From UBA2185 sp964564625 (GTDB taxonomy: Bacteria > Desulfobacterota > Syntrophia > Syntrophales > UBA2185), in assembly GCA_964564625.1 (NCBI GenBank), contig CAZMBE010000003.1:62001-126000 (forward strand): DNA of 64,000 nucleotides, in the 5' to 3' direction. Below the pieces are notes generated by a model. The model saw only the letters and a list, made by a program, of their open reading frames with translations. It searched no databases and was not told the DNA's origin. Shown in pieces: positions 27,720-35,682 of the stretch; position 1 is the first letter of the stretch, and every line of letters starts with the position of its first letter. Position numbers and translations under genes: made by a program.

Positions 27720-28631
27720 ATGAAATTTACACCACTATCGGTAACTGATTACCATAGACTTAAGGGTTTCTTTCAAAATCAACAATACCGATTAAGCAGT
27801 TATTCTCTCTTATCGCTTATTGTCTGGAGCACTCAAAAGCTGCAGTCTTATTATTCTATCGAAAACGACACCTTAATCATAGGCAACAAATCGCTGAACC
27901 ACCGTGAGAATAATCACCTTGTTCTGCCAATATCCCCCACTGAAAACATAACTCTTGAATATCTCGCGTTTCTGGCAAAGAAATCAGGTTTTGCTCACTA
28001 TTGGTTTGTACCGGAAGACTTTCTCCTTAAATTCGAGCGCAAGGAGATCGAAACTTATTTTACGATAATTGAACAAACTGAATTCGATGATTATATCTAT
28101 CTGTCAGAAGACTTAATGCATCTCAAGGGGAATAAGTACATCAGACAGAGGAACCTGATTCACCAGTTTCACAAAAAATTTGTCCAGGCGGGCAAAGTGG
28201 AAGTAGAGATGATCAACCACACGAACACCCTTCCATGCTTGAATTTTTTACAGAAATGGTGTGAAATTCGCGATTGCAATCTGGAAGAAAATGAGAATCT
28301 TGCCTGCGAAAAAATAGCGACCGTCACTACCCTCAATAACTTCGATGCTTTGGAAGCAAAAGGCCTTCTGATCCGTATAAACGGTGAGGTGAGCGCCTTT
28401 GGGATCAGCTCACGCCTCACCGAGAGCATAGGTGTGCTTAATTTTGAAAAGGCCTATCCCGACATCAAAGGACTGTATCAGTTCCTTGACAACGAATGCG
28501 CGAAGCGTCTCTTTGCCGGTTATAAGTACATAAATAAAGAAAGCGACATGAATCTTCCGAACCTCGCCCAGTCAAAAAAATCATATAACCCCGTAACGAT
28601 GATAAAATCATATTGCTTAACCCTGCGGTAA
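27720..28631 (+). CDS. DUF2156 (phosphatidylglycerol-lysyltransferase-like) protein
   Basis: 303 residues, soluble. Two GNAT-like halves are seen. The second contains the segment KYIRQRNLIHQFHKKF, FLQKWCEIRDCNL and GLYQFLDNECAKR, and the end KESDMNLPNLAQSKKSYNP is the DUF2156 signature shared with the catalytic part of MprF. The MprF membrane part is absent. Members may transfer an acyl or aminoacyl group, but the substrate is unknown. Neighbours are tRNA-Leu (opposite strand) and a convergent MBL-fold hydrolase. Confidence 0.75.
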   Translation: MKFTPLSVTDYHRLKGFFQNQQYRLSSYSLLSLIVWSTQKLQSYYSIENDTLIIGNKSLNHRENNHLVLPISPTENITLEYLAFLAKKSGFAHYWFVPEDFLLKFERKEIETYFTIIEQTEFDDYIYLSEDLMHLKGNKYIRQRNLIHQFHKKFVQAGKVEVEMINHTNTLPCLNFLQKWCEIRDCNLEENENLACEKIATVTTLNNFDALEAKGLLIRINGEVSAFGISSRLTESIGVLNFEKAYPDIKGLYQFLDNECAKRLFAGYKYINKESDMNLPNLAQSKKSYNPVTMIKSYCLTLR

Positions 28632-28650
28632 CAACACAAATTACTTTGAT

Positions 28651-29385
28651 CTATTCAATTGTCATTAACGATAACCACCTCTGTAATTCAGTATCCCGCG
28701 GAAGTCCATGCTTCTTTAAAATTTCAATAATACTTCTTTCGTTAAAGCGTAAGTACGGGTTAACGTTAAACTCATCCTTCAATGTTGATACAGGGTGATT
28801 CGGGCTATAGTTTCGCAGAAAGATTTCACTATACTCATTATCAGGTTCAAGTTTTTTTGCGAAGAATATGGCGTCTTGTACATAATCATGGCCTGCATAG
28901 ATAATCGTATTTTTCGGTAAAGCCATAATTTTTTTTACGGAATGATAGAAGTTTTCCAGACTGCCGGAAAAGCAATTTCCGACGGTGCCATTAAAAAGTG
29001 TATCACCGGAGATCAAGTAATTGTTAAAGTAAAAACACACTGAATCATTCGTATGTCCTGGTGTATTAATGACTTTTATACCCTTTGCCTCAAGTTCTAT
29101 CACTCCCCTATTGATCAACTCGTCATATCCTATGAATCTCGCTTTCGATCCTTTGAGGAGCGCGCTGTTTCCGCTTGTATGATCAGGATGTCCATGGGTA
29201 TTTGTCACAAAAAGGAGATTCAAATTCCGGTTTCTGATAAATTCAAGAATATCTTTCGAAGTGACGCCATCAATGGCGATGGCCTCTTGTTCCCCATATA
29301 CAAGATAGCTTAAGTTATCGGCAACATGACGAAACTGTTTTACACTCAGCATTTGATTAATACCTTTCAACACCATACCATTCAT
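28651..29385 (-). CDS. MBL-fold hydrolase, glyoxalase II-like
   Basis: 244 residues. Metal ligands are in THGHPDHTSG, NTPGHTNDS, SGDTLFNG and YAGHDY. The C-terminal segment with NPYLRFNE resembles the substrate-binding helix domain of hydroxyacylglutathione hydrolase. It should hydrolyse a thioester or ester in the cytosol. Whether it is a true GloB is uncertain, since no glyoxalase I or glutathione genes are near. Confidence 0.78.
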   Translation of the reverse strand: MNGMVLKGINQMLSVKQFRHVADNLSYLVYGEQEAIAIDGVTSKDILEFIRNRNLNLLFVTNTHGHPDHTSGNSALLKGSKARFIGYDELINRGVIELEAKGIKVINTPGHTNDSVCFYFNNYLISGDTLFNGTVGNCFSGSLENFYHSVKKIMALPKNTIIYAGHDYVQDAIFFAKKLEPDNEYSEIFLRNYSPNHPVSTLKDEFNVNPYLRFNERSIIEILKKHGLPRDTELQRWLSLMTIE

Positions 29386-29694
29386 ATAATGAGAAGTTGA
29401 TAATTCTCTCTCCCGTAATTCCCATACAAATTATAATCCAAGAGTAATTCCTGTCTCCGATACATCAACGGTCTACGCTTAATCTATAAAAACAAGACCG
29501 TCAACCGGAAAATGGGCATAACCTTGAATTATCTTGAAGAATCCTTATGAAAATGATAGTGATTTGCGGGAGTTAAAAGATAATTTTGTGGTGTCATTGT
29601 AAGGGTGAATGGAAGTCCTAACAAACTGAAGAGGCGTTGGCACTGAAATCATTTATTTATCAATGCCTTATAATTTTTATGGAGATACTCATCA
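29386..29694. other. Divergent intergenic region before the dehydratase pair
   Basis: 309 bases between the leftward MBL-fold gene and the rightward dehydratase gene. A TATAAT box at 29669-29674 and GGAGAT before the 29695 start suggest the dehydratase promoter with a very short leader. Nothing else was recognised. Confidence 0.45.
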
Positions 29695-30813
29695 ATGAAT
29701 TTACAGGAACTGCACAGTATCCAAAACGATCCTAATAAATATTCCATTCGCTTTAAAAACGAAAGTAGAAAGAAAGTGGTCGGTTATTTCTGTTCATACA
29801 CCCCGGAAGAACTTATCTTTGCCGCAAACGCCCTGCCTTTCCGGATATTCGGCACCCGCGGTAATATCAATCTGGCAGATACACATCTGCAGACATACTG
29901 CTGCTCCCCGGTGCGCAACGCCCTTGAAGATGCATTATCAGGCAATCTAAACTTTCTTGATGTTGTTGTCTTCCCTCACTCCTGTGATTCCATGCAGCGA
30001 TTGTCAGATATCTGGCGTTTAAATGTCCCTATGCACTTCCATATTGATGTTGTGCTGCCGGTGAAACTGAACACAGAGAGCGCGAGAGAGTACATGATCG
30101 GCGTCCTGAATCAATTCAAGAACAATCTGGAGAAAAATTTAGGAGTCGTGATAAGCGAAGATTCGCTCAGAAACGCTATTTCCGTATATAATCAAATACG
30201 GAAAAGCATAAAAACGATATACGACATGAGACAAGCTAATCCCGCTCTATTAACTGGCAGTGATTTTCACAGTATTGTAAAGTCTTCCATGATAATGGAT
30301 CGGAATGCCTTGGCGGTATTTTTGAGAGAAATCACTGCCAATCTGGTGTCAAACAAAAAAATTCAGGACACTACACCAGTGAAACGCATTGTGCTCACAG
30401 GGGCGATGTGCGAATACCCGGAAATTTATAGAATCATTGAAGATGGCGGCGGCGTTGTCGTGTGGGACGATCTCTGTACGGGTTATAGATATTTCGAAGG
30501 AGAGCTTGATTCAACCGGAGATCCTATCTCATCGATTGCAGAGCGATATTTAACGCGCATCGTATGCCCGGCAAAGCACACGGGGCTCTCCACCAGAGCT
30601 GAGAATCTTATCGAGATTGTGAAGAGTAAGAGTGCTGATGGGGTCGTATTTCTCATTCAGAAATTTTGCGATCCTCATTCATTCGATTACCCGTATCTCA
30701 AAAACCAGCTTGATAATGATGGTATTCCGAATACATTGATTGAGATGGAAGACCAGGCACTTGTCGGAGAGCGATTGAAAACACGATTTGATGCGTTCTT
30801 GGAAATGCTCTAA
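29695..30813 (+). CDS. 2-hydroxyacyl-CoA dehydratase / benzoyl-CoA reductase family, C-type subunit
   Basis: 372 residues. Conserved cysteines that ligate an iron-sulfur cluster lie in HLQTYCCSPVRNA, FPHSCDSMQRL and QKFCDPHSFDYP. VKRIVLTGAMCEYPE begins the second Rossmann-like half. Size and order (this gene before the longer partner) match bcrC-bcrB and similar systems. The family removes water from 2-hydroxyacyl-CoA or reduces aromatic acyl-CoA rings, after receiving an electron from an ATP-driven activator. No activator gene lies nearby. The substrate cannot be deduced. A TATAAT box lies just upstream. Confidence 0.83.
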   Translation: MNLQELHSIQNDPNKYSIRFKNESRKKVVGYFCSYTPEELIFAANALPFRIFGTRGNINLADTHLQTYCCSPVRNALEDALSGNLNFLDVVVFPHSCDSMQRLSDIWRLNVPMHFHIDVVLPVKLNTESAREYMIGVLNQFKNNLEKNLGVVISEDSLRNAISVYNQIRKSIKTIYDMRQANPALLTGSDFHSIVKSSMIMDRNALAVFLREITANLVSNKKIQDTTPVKRIVLTGAMCEYPEIYRIIEDGGGVVVWDDLCTGYRYFEGELDSTGDPISSIAERYLTRIVCPAKHTGLSTRAENLIEIVKSKSADGVVFLIQKFCDPHSFDYPYLKNQLDNDGIPNTLIEMEDQALVGERLKTRFDAFLEML

Positions 30814-30917
30814 TGTATTTCCTGCACATTGTATTTCGATGGAAGGAAGAAACCACAATCTTTTGATATCTCTCAAGAACATATTAGTACAATGTTACAC
30901 GAACCAGGAGATCTGAA

Positions 30918-32147
30918 ATGACCCAAAAAGATCCTGAGAAAGAAAAACGGAAAATCAAGTCCGTTTCTCTGATGAAGGAAATCATGACTACCTATTATAT
31001 CGAAGCAAAAATGGCAGTAGGAACCGGGAAAAAGGTGGCGTGGATTACCAGCGGGGGACCTGTCGAACCTCTAATCGTTATGGATGTGATACCGGTCTAT
31101 CCCGAAAATCACGGCGCCATGATTGGTGCCAGTAAAATGGGAGCGGACCTTTGTGAAAAGTCCGAGGCCATGGGATTCTCAAGAGACATCTGTTCATACG
31201 CCCGCTCCGATATTGCCTCTGCTCCCATAAATGCAGGCCCTATTGGTGGCCTTCCAAAACCGGATATGCTCGTCTGCTGTAACAATATCTGTGGAACAGT
31301 TCTGAAGTGGTATGAAATACAGGCGAGATATTTTAAGGTTCCGCTCTTCATACTGGATACCCCTTTTTGTCACACAGAATTCTCCAAAGAGACAAAACAG
31401 TATGTTCTGAGGCAGCTTTATGAATACATCGAATTTCTCGAGAGATATTGCGGGAAAACATTCGATCAGGACAAGATGAAGGAAGTGGGACGATTATCGG
31501 TGGAAGGGCAAAGATTATGGAAGGCCGTACTTGACACGGCTGCGCATAAACCGGCTCCTCTGAGCGCCTTTGATGCCTTTTTTCACTTGGCCTTGATAGT
31601 GACCCTGCGCGGAACGCAGGTAGTCGTCGATTACTACACCACACTTCTCAAAGAAATGAAAGAACGAATCGAAGCCGGAATCGGCTCCATCGCAAATGAG
31701 CATTACAGACTGCTGTGGGATAACCTCCCCATATGGTACCGGACAAAATGGTTATCCGAAAAGTTTGCATCCTACGATGCCTGTCTCGTTGCAGATACTT
31801 ATACATCCGCATGGTGCGGCGCCCTCAAATATATTGACGAGAACGACTTTCTCAACACCATCGCCGAGGCCTATTCACGAATCTACCTCAATATTGGCAT
31901 CGACCAGATGGCGGATGAAATTCTCTCCATGGTTGACAGGTATGATGTGAACGGTATCGTAATGCACTCGAACAGAAGCTGCAAGCCTTATTCGTTCGGC
32001 CAGTACGATATTCAGAGGATCATACGGAAGAAAAGGGGAGTCCCTTCCCTGGTCATTGAAGCGGACATGGTCGACGAAAGGAGCTTCGCGGAAAGTCAGA
32101 TCGAAGCAAGGATAGAAGCTTTCATGGAGGTCATCAGGAGTTCCTGA
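30918..32147 (+). CDS. 2-hydroxyacyl-CoA dehydratase / benzoyl-CoA reductase family, B-type subunit
   Basis: 409 residues, homologous to BcrB/BzdO-type subunits. The opening (AWITSGGPVEPLIVMDVIPV) is typical. Candidate cluster cysteines are in GFSRDICSYARSD, DMLVCCNNICGT and NRSCKPYSFGQ. It starts 104 bases after the C-type subunit, with AGGAG before the ATG, and the two products should form a heterodimer. Members of this family reach far beyond benzoate metabolism, including amino acid fermentation and unknown substrates, so the physiological role is open. Confidence 0.83.
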   Translation: MTQKDPEKEKRKIKSVSLMKEIMTTYYIEAKMAVGTGKKVAWITSGGPVEPLIVMDVIPVYPENHGAMIGASKMGADLCEKSEAMGFSRDICSYARSDIASAPINAGPIGGLPKPDMLVCCNNICGTVLKWYEIQARYFKVPLFILDTPFCHTEFSKETKQYVLRQLYEYIEFLERYCGKTFDQDKMKEVGRLSVEGQRLWKAVLDTAAHKPAPLSAFDAFFHLALIVTLRGTQVVVDYYTTLLKEMKERIEAGIGSIANEHYRLLWDNLPIWYRTKWLSEKFASYDACLVADTYTSAWCGALKYIDENDFLNTIAEAYSRIYLNIGIDQMADEILSMVDRYDVNGIVMHSNRSCKPYSFGQYDIQRIIRKKRGVPSLVIEADMVDERSFAESQIEARIEAFMEVIRSS

Positions 32148-32471
32148 CGTTATTAGCAAAGTATACACGGATAAAAATAGTATCCACGTTCTCTACATTG
32201 AAGCCTTACCTTGTAAGTAGCGAAGAATCTTTAATCCATAAGTAGTATAATGCTTACCTTGCGCTTGCATACCCCCAGCAATTTACTGGGAATATGTTCA
32301 CTACCAGATTGAATCTCCATCATCCTATTCCAAGTCTAATAAAATCAGTATTTTGGTGATGTAAATCATATAATTAGTTCATCATATGTGTTTTAATCAG
32401 GCCAAAATTGAGTGAGAAAACATAAAAAAATGTTTTAATCAAAATGAACTAAAGAAAAGAAGGATGCAGAA
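32148..32471. other. Intergenic region with a spaced direct repeat
   Basis: 324 bases before a secreted hypothetical gene. TGTTTTAATCA occurs at 32389-32399 and again at 32431-32441, 42 bases apart (about four helical turns), which could be paired regulator sites. No gene was recognised. Confidence 0.4.
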
Positions 32472-32924
32472 ATGAATAGAGCACTTCTGGTTTTATTATG
32501 TATAGGTCTCGTTCTGAGTCCATGTTTAGTTTCAGCTCAAGATTTTATGCAACCTGGCTTAGAGCTAGCCAGCGTGGACAATGCGCTTCAAAACAACATT
32601 TCTATGACAAGAACAAAACAGAATCAAATCGCAACAGTTATTCACATAGTGCCACAGGATCTGATAATAAAAATACCGGATAAAGGTAAAATTCGCATGA
32701 TTTCAGTTGCGTATTGTCCATCATTGGAATTTAAAAATTGGAGATGCGCCCATACCGGCACCATGAAACAGGTATTCGCCAAAGCTTTACGTCAGATGAG
32801 CATAGAAAAGGATGCGGACGATTTTGAGCTCTTGCAAGTTGTTCGGGTTTTCGACTCCGATGACTCGCGAGTATCAGCGTTATGGTTTTCTTACATAGAA
32901 AAAAAATCCATATCTATTCGTTAA
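32472..32924 (+). CDS. Secreted hypothetical protein
   Basis: 150 residues with a clear signal peptide (LLVLLCIGLVLSPCLVSAQD, cleavage near residue 23). The mature part has two cysteines (YCPSLEF and WRCAHTG), which could form a disulfide. No family is recognised. AAGAAGGA upstream of the ATG supports the start. It stands alone, convergent with a PNPOx-like gene. Confidence 0.65.
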   Translation: MNRALLVLLCIGLVLSPCLVSAQDFMQPGLELASVDNALQNNISMTRTKQNQIATVIHIVPQDLIIKIPDKGKIRMISVAYCPSLEFKNWRCAHTGTMKQVFAKALRQMSIEKDADDFELLQVVRVFDSDDSRVSALWFSYIEKKSISIR

Positions 32925-32963
32925 CGACAAAAGGGGAAAGACTAAGCAATAACTAATGGTTTT

Positions 32964-33470
32964 TCATTTCCCGCAATCCCACACAGAGATGGTCTGGAAC
33001 TGGCTTACGTGTATACATCGCGTTATGTCCACAATCATGAGCGCGGTGGATGGTGAATGTATGAAGTCAGCAAGATCTGGATGTTTTTTGATATAGATGT
33101 TCTCGAAAGCATCCCACGCCTTCCCTCTTCTCAAGGTTCGGGCATTCCCCATCACCGTCACTGCCTCCGTACCCATAAGGTTTTTTGCCCTTTTTGACCT
33201 GTTATCAATGAGGAGCGCCACTGATTTTGTCTTCATCATATTCCTGTATTTTCTTGTCGCTCTTGGTGTGGCAAATATGACTGCTTTGGAGTCAGGTGAA
33301 AGGGCAAAATTAATAAGAGATGTATAGGGTTTCCCGTCATCATCTGTTGCAAGTACCGCAAAATACTCCATCCTGTTGAGCGCCTTCAAACGCTCCGCAA
33401 TATCTGCTGCGCCCTTTCGTGTTGTGTTTGGAATCTTTTCTTTATTCATAACAAATTTACCACCACTCAT
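32964..33470 (-). CDS. Pyridoxamine 5'-phosphate oxidase-like flavin-binding protein (first of two)
   Basis: 168 residues. The split-barrel fold is suggested by EYFAVLATDDDGKPYTSLIN, AVIFATPRATRKYRNM and SVALLIDNRS. Such proteins bind FMN, F420 or heme and are mostly uncharacterised. The ATG overlaps the photolyase stop (ATGA); an internal ATG eight codons later has GGTGG upstream and is an alternative start. The coupling to photolyase hints at a flavin-related link, which is inference. Confidence 0.75.
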   Translation of the reverse strand: MSGGKFVMNKEKIPNTTRKGAADIAERLKALNRMEYFAVLATDDDGKPYTSLINFALSPDSKAVIFATPRATRKYRNMMKTKSVALLIDNRSKRAKNLMGTEAVTVMGNARTLRRGKAWDAFENIYIKKHPDLADFIHSPSTALMIVDITRCIHVSQFQTISVWDCGK

Positions 33471-34828
33471 AGTTTTTTTATACGTTCCACATAAGCCTTC
33501 ACGTTAAACTTTGATTTGCAACCATTATAACTCATATAGCGAATCTTTCCAAAAACTGCCCGTTCATTCCACGGCCTGTCGTGAACACCGCCGATGCTCC
33601 AGGCAATACCACTATAGCCGTTGGTGTCCCTTCCATCAAGCCCATATCTGTCATTGAGGTAAATGGCAAGATGGAGGGCTTCTTCCGGTGATGCCGTCCA
33701 TTCAAGAATTTTCTTGGCCCAATACATTCGCATATAGCCGTGCATTTTCCCTCGTTTCACAATCTCCATCTGGGCCGCATTCCAGAGTTCATCGTGGGTC
33801 TTTGCTCCTTCAAACACACCGATTGAGTATTCATAAGGTCGATGATCATTTCTATGGTCATTAAGCGTCTTTTGTGCCCAAGGCGGAAACCCTTCAAACA
33901 TGTCATAGCGGGTGTTGTAAAAGCAATAATTATCGGATAGTTCACGACGGACAATCAGTTCTTCCAAAAAAGCCTCTGAATAGTCCTTTTTCCCCAAATG
34001 CTTCATTACTTCTATGGCTATCCTCTGGCTGGAGATCTGCCCAAAATGCAGATAGGGTGAAAGGTTCGATTGGCTATCATTATTCGGATCATTTCTCTCT
34101 GTGGAATAGTGGTCTAAACGCGTTTTCATAAAGTCGGAAAGCACCTTCTGTGCCGCCACTTCGCCTGATTTTATCCAGTTCAGAACACCTACGGAAGAAT
34201 CCACCTTAAGCTTTTTCTTCACACCCAGCCAGTCGATACGTTTCTTTTCTCCAACCCATGGAATCGGGTGCTTGTGTAATGGAGGATATTCTACTAAAAA
34301 GTCCTTCAATGCTCTGTGTATCTTGGGACGAAAGGTGTATGCCCCGAATTCCTGTTTGGGAGAGGCAATCCAGCATGGAACAATGTTACGGCTGTCCACT
34401 TCATAAAAAGAGGATTCAATTTCTTTTACAATATGTGCCTTCCATGTTCTTTTACTTCTGAGGGGATCGAAATCAGCAACCAGTGTACCGACCCTGTATG
34501 TTCGCAGGAATCGAGGTATTTCTTTCTCCGCAGCACCGGTGAGAAGAAAAAAGTGGATATTTTTTTCTGCAAGGCCTTCCTCTACAGTCTCCAATCCTGT
34601 AAGCATGAAATCATAGTGTCTGATCGTTGCATTGAGGAATTGTGGTACCAGGCAGAAGATAACTGCAAGAGGAGCATCTTGTTTCATAGCCATATGCTGG
34701 GCAAACAGCAGTGCCCAGTTATCACGTGCGCGTTGGTCGCGGCTCATCCAGTACACTACAGGTGCCTTACTTTTTATGCCCTCTTTAAGTAATCTCGCTC
34801 TGGCATTATTCATTACTATCTCTGTCAT
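33467..34828 (-). CDS. phrB: Class II CPD photolyase
   Basis: 453 residues. The N-terminal antenna domain (PVVYWMSRDQRARDNWAL) is typical of class II. FAD-domain motifs include LSPYLHFGQIS, ELSDNYCFYN, KMHGYMRMYWAKK and GIAWSIGGVHDRPW. The enzyme uses blue light to split cyclobutane pyrimidine dimers. AGGA lies seven bases before the ATG. A photolyase in a presumed anaerobe is notable but not rare. It is coupled to a downstream PNPOx-like gene and divergent from a second one. Confidence 0.92.
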   Translation of the reverse strand: MTEIVMNNARARLLKEGIKSKAPVVYWMSRDQRARDNWALLFAQHMAMKQDAPLAVIFCLVPQFLNATIRHYDFMLTGLETVEEGLAEKNIHFFLLTGAAEKEIPRFLRTYRVGTLVADFDPLRSKRTWKAHIVKEIESSFYEVDSRNIVPCWIASPKQEFGAYTFRPKIHRALKDFLVEYPPLHKHPIPWVGEKKRIDWLGVKKKLKVDSSVGVLNWIKSGEVAAQKVLSDFMKTRLDHYSTERNDPNNDSQSNLSPYLHFGQISSQRIAIEVMKHLGKKDYSEAFLEELIVRRELSDNYCFYNTRYDMFEGFPPWAQKTLNDHRNDHRPYEYSIGVFEGAKTHDELWNAAQMEIVKRGKMHGYMRMYWAKKILEWTASPEEALHLAIYLNDRYGLDGRDTNGYSGIAWSIGGVHDRPWNERAVFGKIRYMSYNGCKSKFNVKAYVERIKKL

Positions 34829-34897
34829 GATTTATCCTACCATCCCTTGACTTACTTTGCTATAATTAACAAAACTAATGCAATCGAGGTGAGATCT

Positions 34898-35284
34898 ATG
34901 AAACTGAGTGAATATTTTGAAGAGAAAATGGGAACAGGCGTCATTTCGACGGCAGATGATAAAGGTATCGTCAATGCGGCCATTTATTCCCGTCCCCACT
35001 TTATGGATGAGGAAACCATTGCCTTCATTATGGCAGATCGACTGACCCACCATAATCTCAAGGCGAATCCCCACGCCGCATACCTGTTTATTGAAGCAGG
35101 AAATACATATGTGGGCAAAAGGCTGTATCTTACAAAGATAAAAGAGGAAAAGGACAGCCCGCTGATCGCAACATTGAGGCGGAGAAAGACCAATTCCGCC
35201 TCAAAATCATATGAAACAGAAACAAAATACCTCGTCTACTTCCGTATCGATAAGGTACTCCCCTTGATCGGAGACAAGGTATGA
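34898..35284 (+). CDS. Pyridoxamine 5'-phosphate oxidase-like protein (second of two)
   Basis: 128 residues from the ATG at 34898, which has GAGGTGAG upstream; a longer frame from 34847 is unlikely because it would add a non-conserved tail and lacks such a site. The split-barrel features are GVISTADDKGIVNAAIYSRP, NLKANPHAAYLFIEAG and GKRLYLTKI. The family binds flavin or related cofactors. It is divergent from the photolyase gene with only about 70 bases between starts, so they may share control. Confidence 0.78.
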   Translation: MKLSEYFEEKMGTGVISTADDKGIVNAAIYSRPHFMDEETIAFIMADRLTHHNLKANPHAAYLFIEAGNTYVGKRLYLTKIKEEKDSPLIATLRRRKTNSASKSYETETKYLVYFRIDKVLPLIGDKV

Positions 35285-35373
35285 TGCACCATCACAAAGC
35301 ACACCCCAGTGGGCGTGCCTTTCTTACTAACCTTAAGGTGCCTATGCCTCTCTGGAAAAAGATATGGCTCCTG

Positions 35374-35544
35374 TTAAGAAATAACGCAAAGAAGCTTTTC
35401 ACCTTGAGTAATTGTTGCGGCAATCACGGTGAGCCAGGGTGTTGACAGATTGACGAAGATGCCACCGGTCGGTGACATGTGAAGTAGGGCGTGAAAGACC
35501 CCTTTATCCTTGCCCTTTTTTTGCACGGGGGATGATAGTGGCAT
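35374..35544 (-). CDS. Possible small protein of unknown function
   Basis: A 56-codon frame (MPLSSPVQKKGKDK...) starts with AAAGGA eight bases before the ATG, an excellent site. The middle is hydrophobic (IFVNLSTPWLTVIAATI), possibly one membrane segment. No family is recognised and it could be chance. It occupies the gap between the PNPOx-like gene and glnS; the remaining bases (35285-35373 and 35545-35682) show no other gene. Confidence 0.3.
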   Translation of the reverse strand: MPLSSPVQKKGKDKGVFHALLHMSPTGGIFVNLSTPWLTVIAATITQGEKLLCVIS

Positions 35545-35682
35545 GTGCGTGTTCCTTTCATAAGAATTATAACAGAGATAATCAGTTTTTATCAAAAAAA
35601 ATAGACAGAACTATTGCATCAAATATGATAATAACAATGACGTGTTGAATCGCCTTTGTGAATGAGAAAGGAAATCAGTTCT

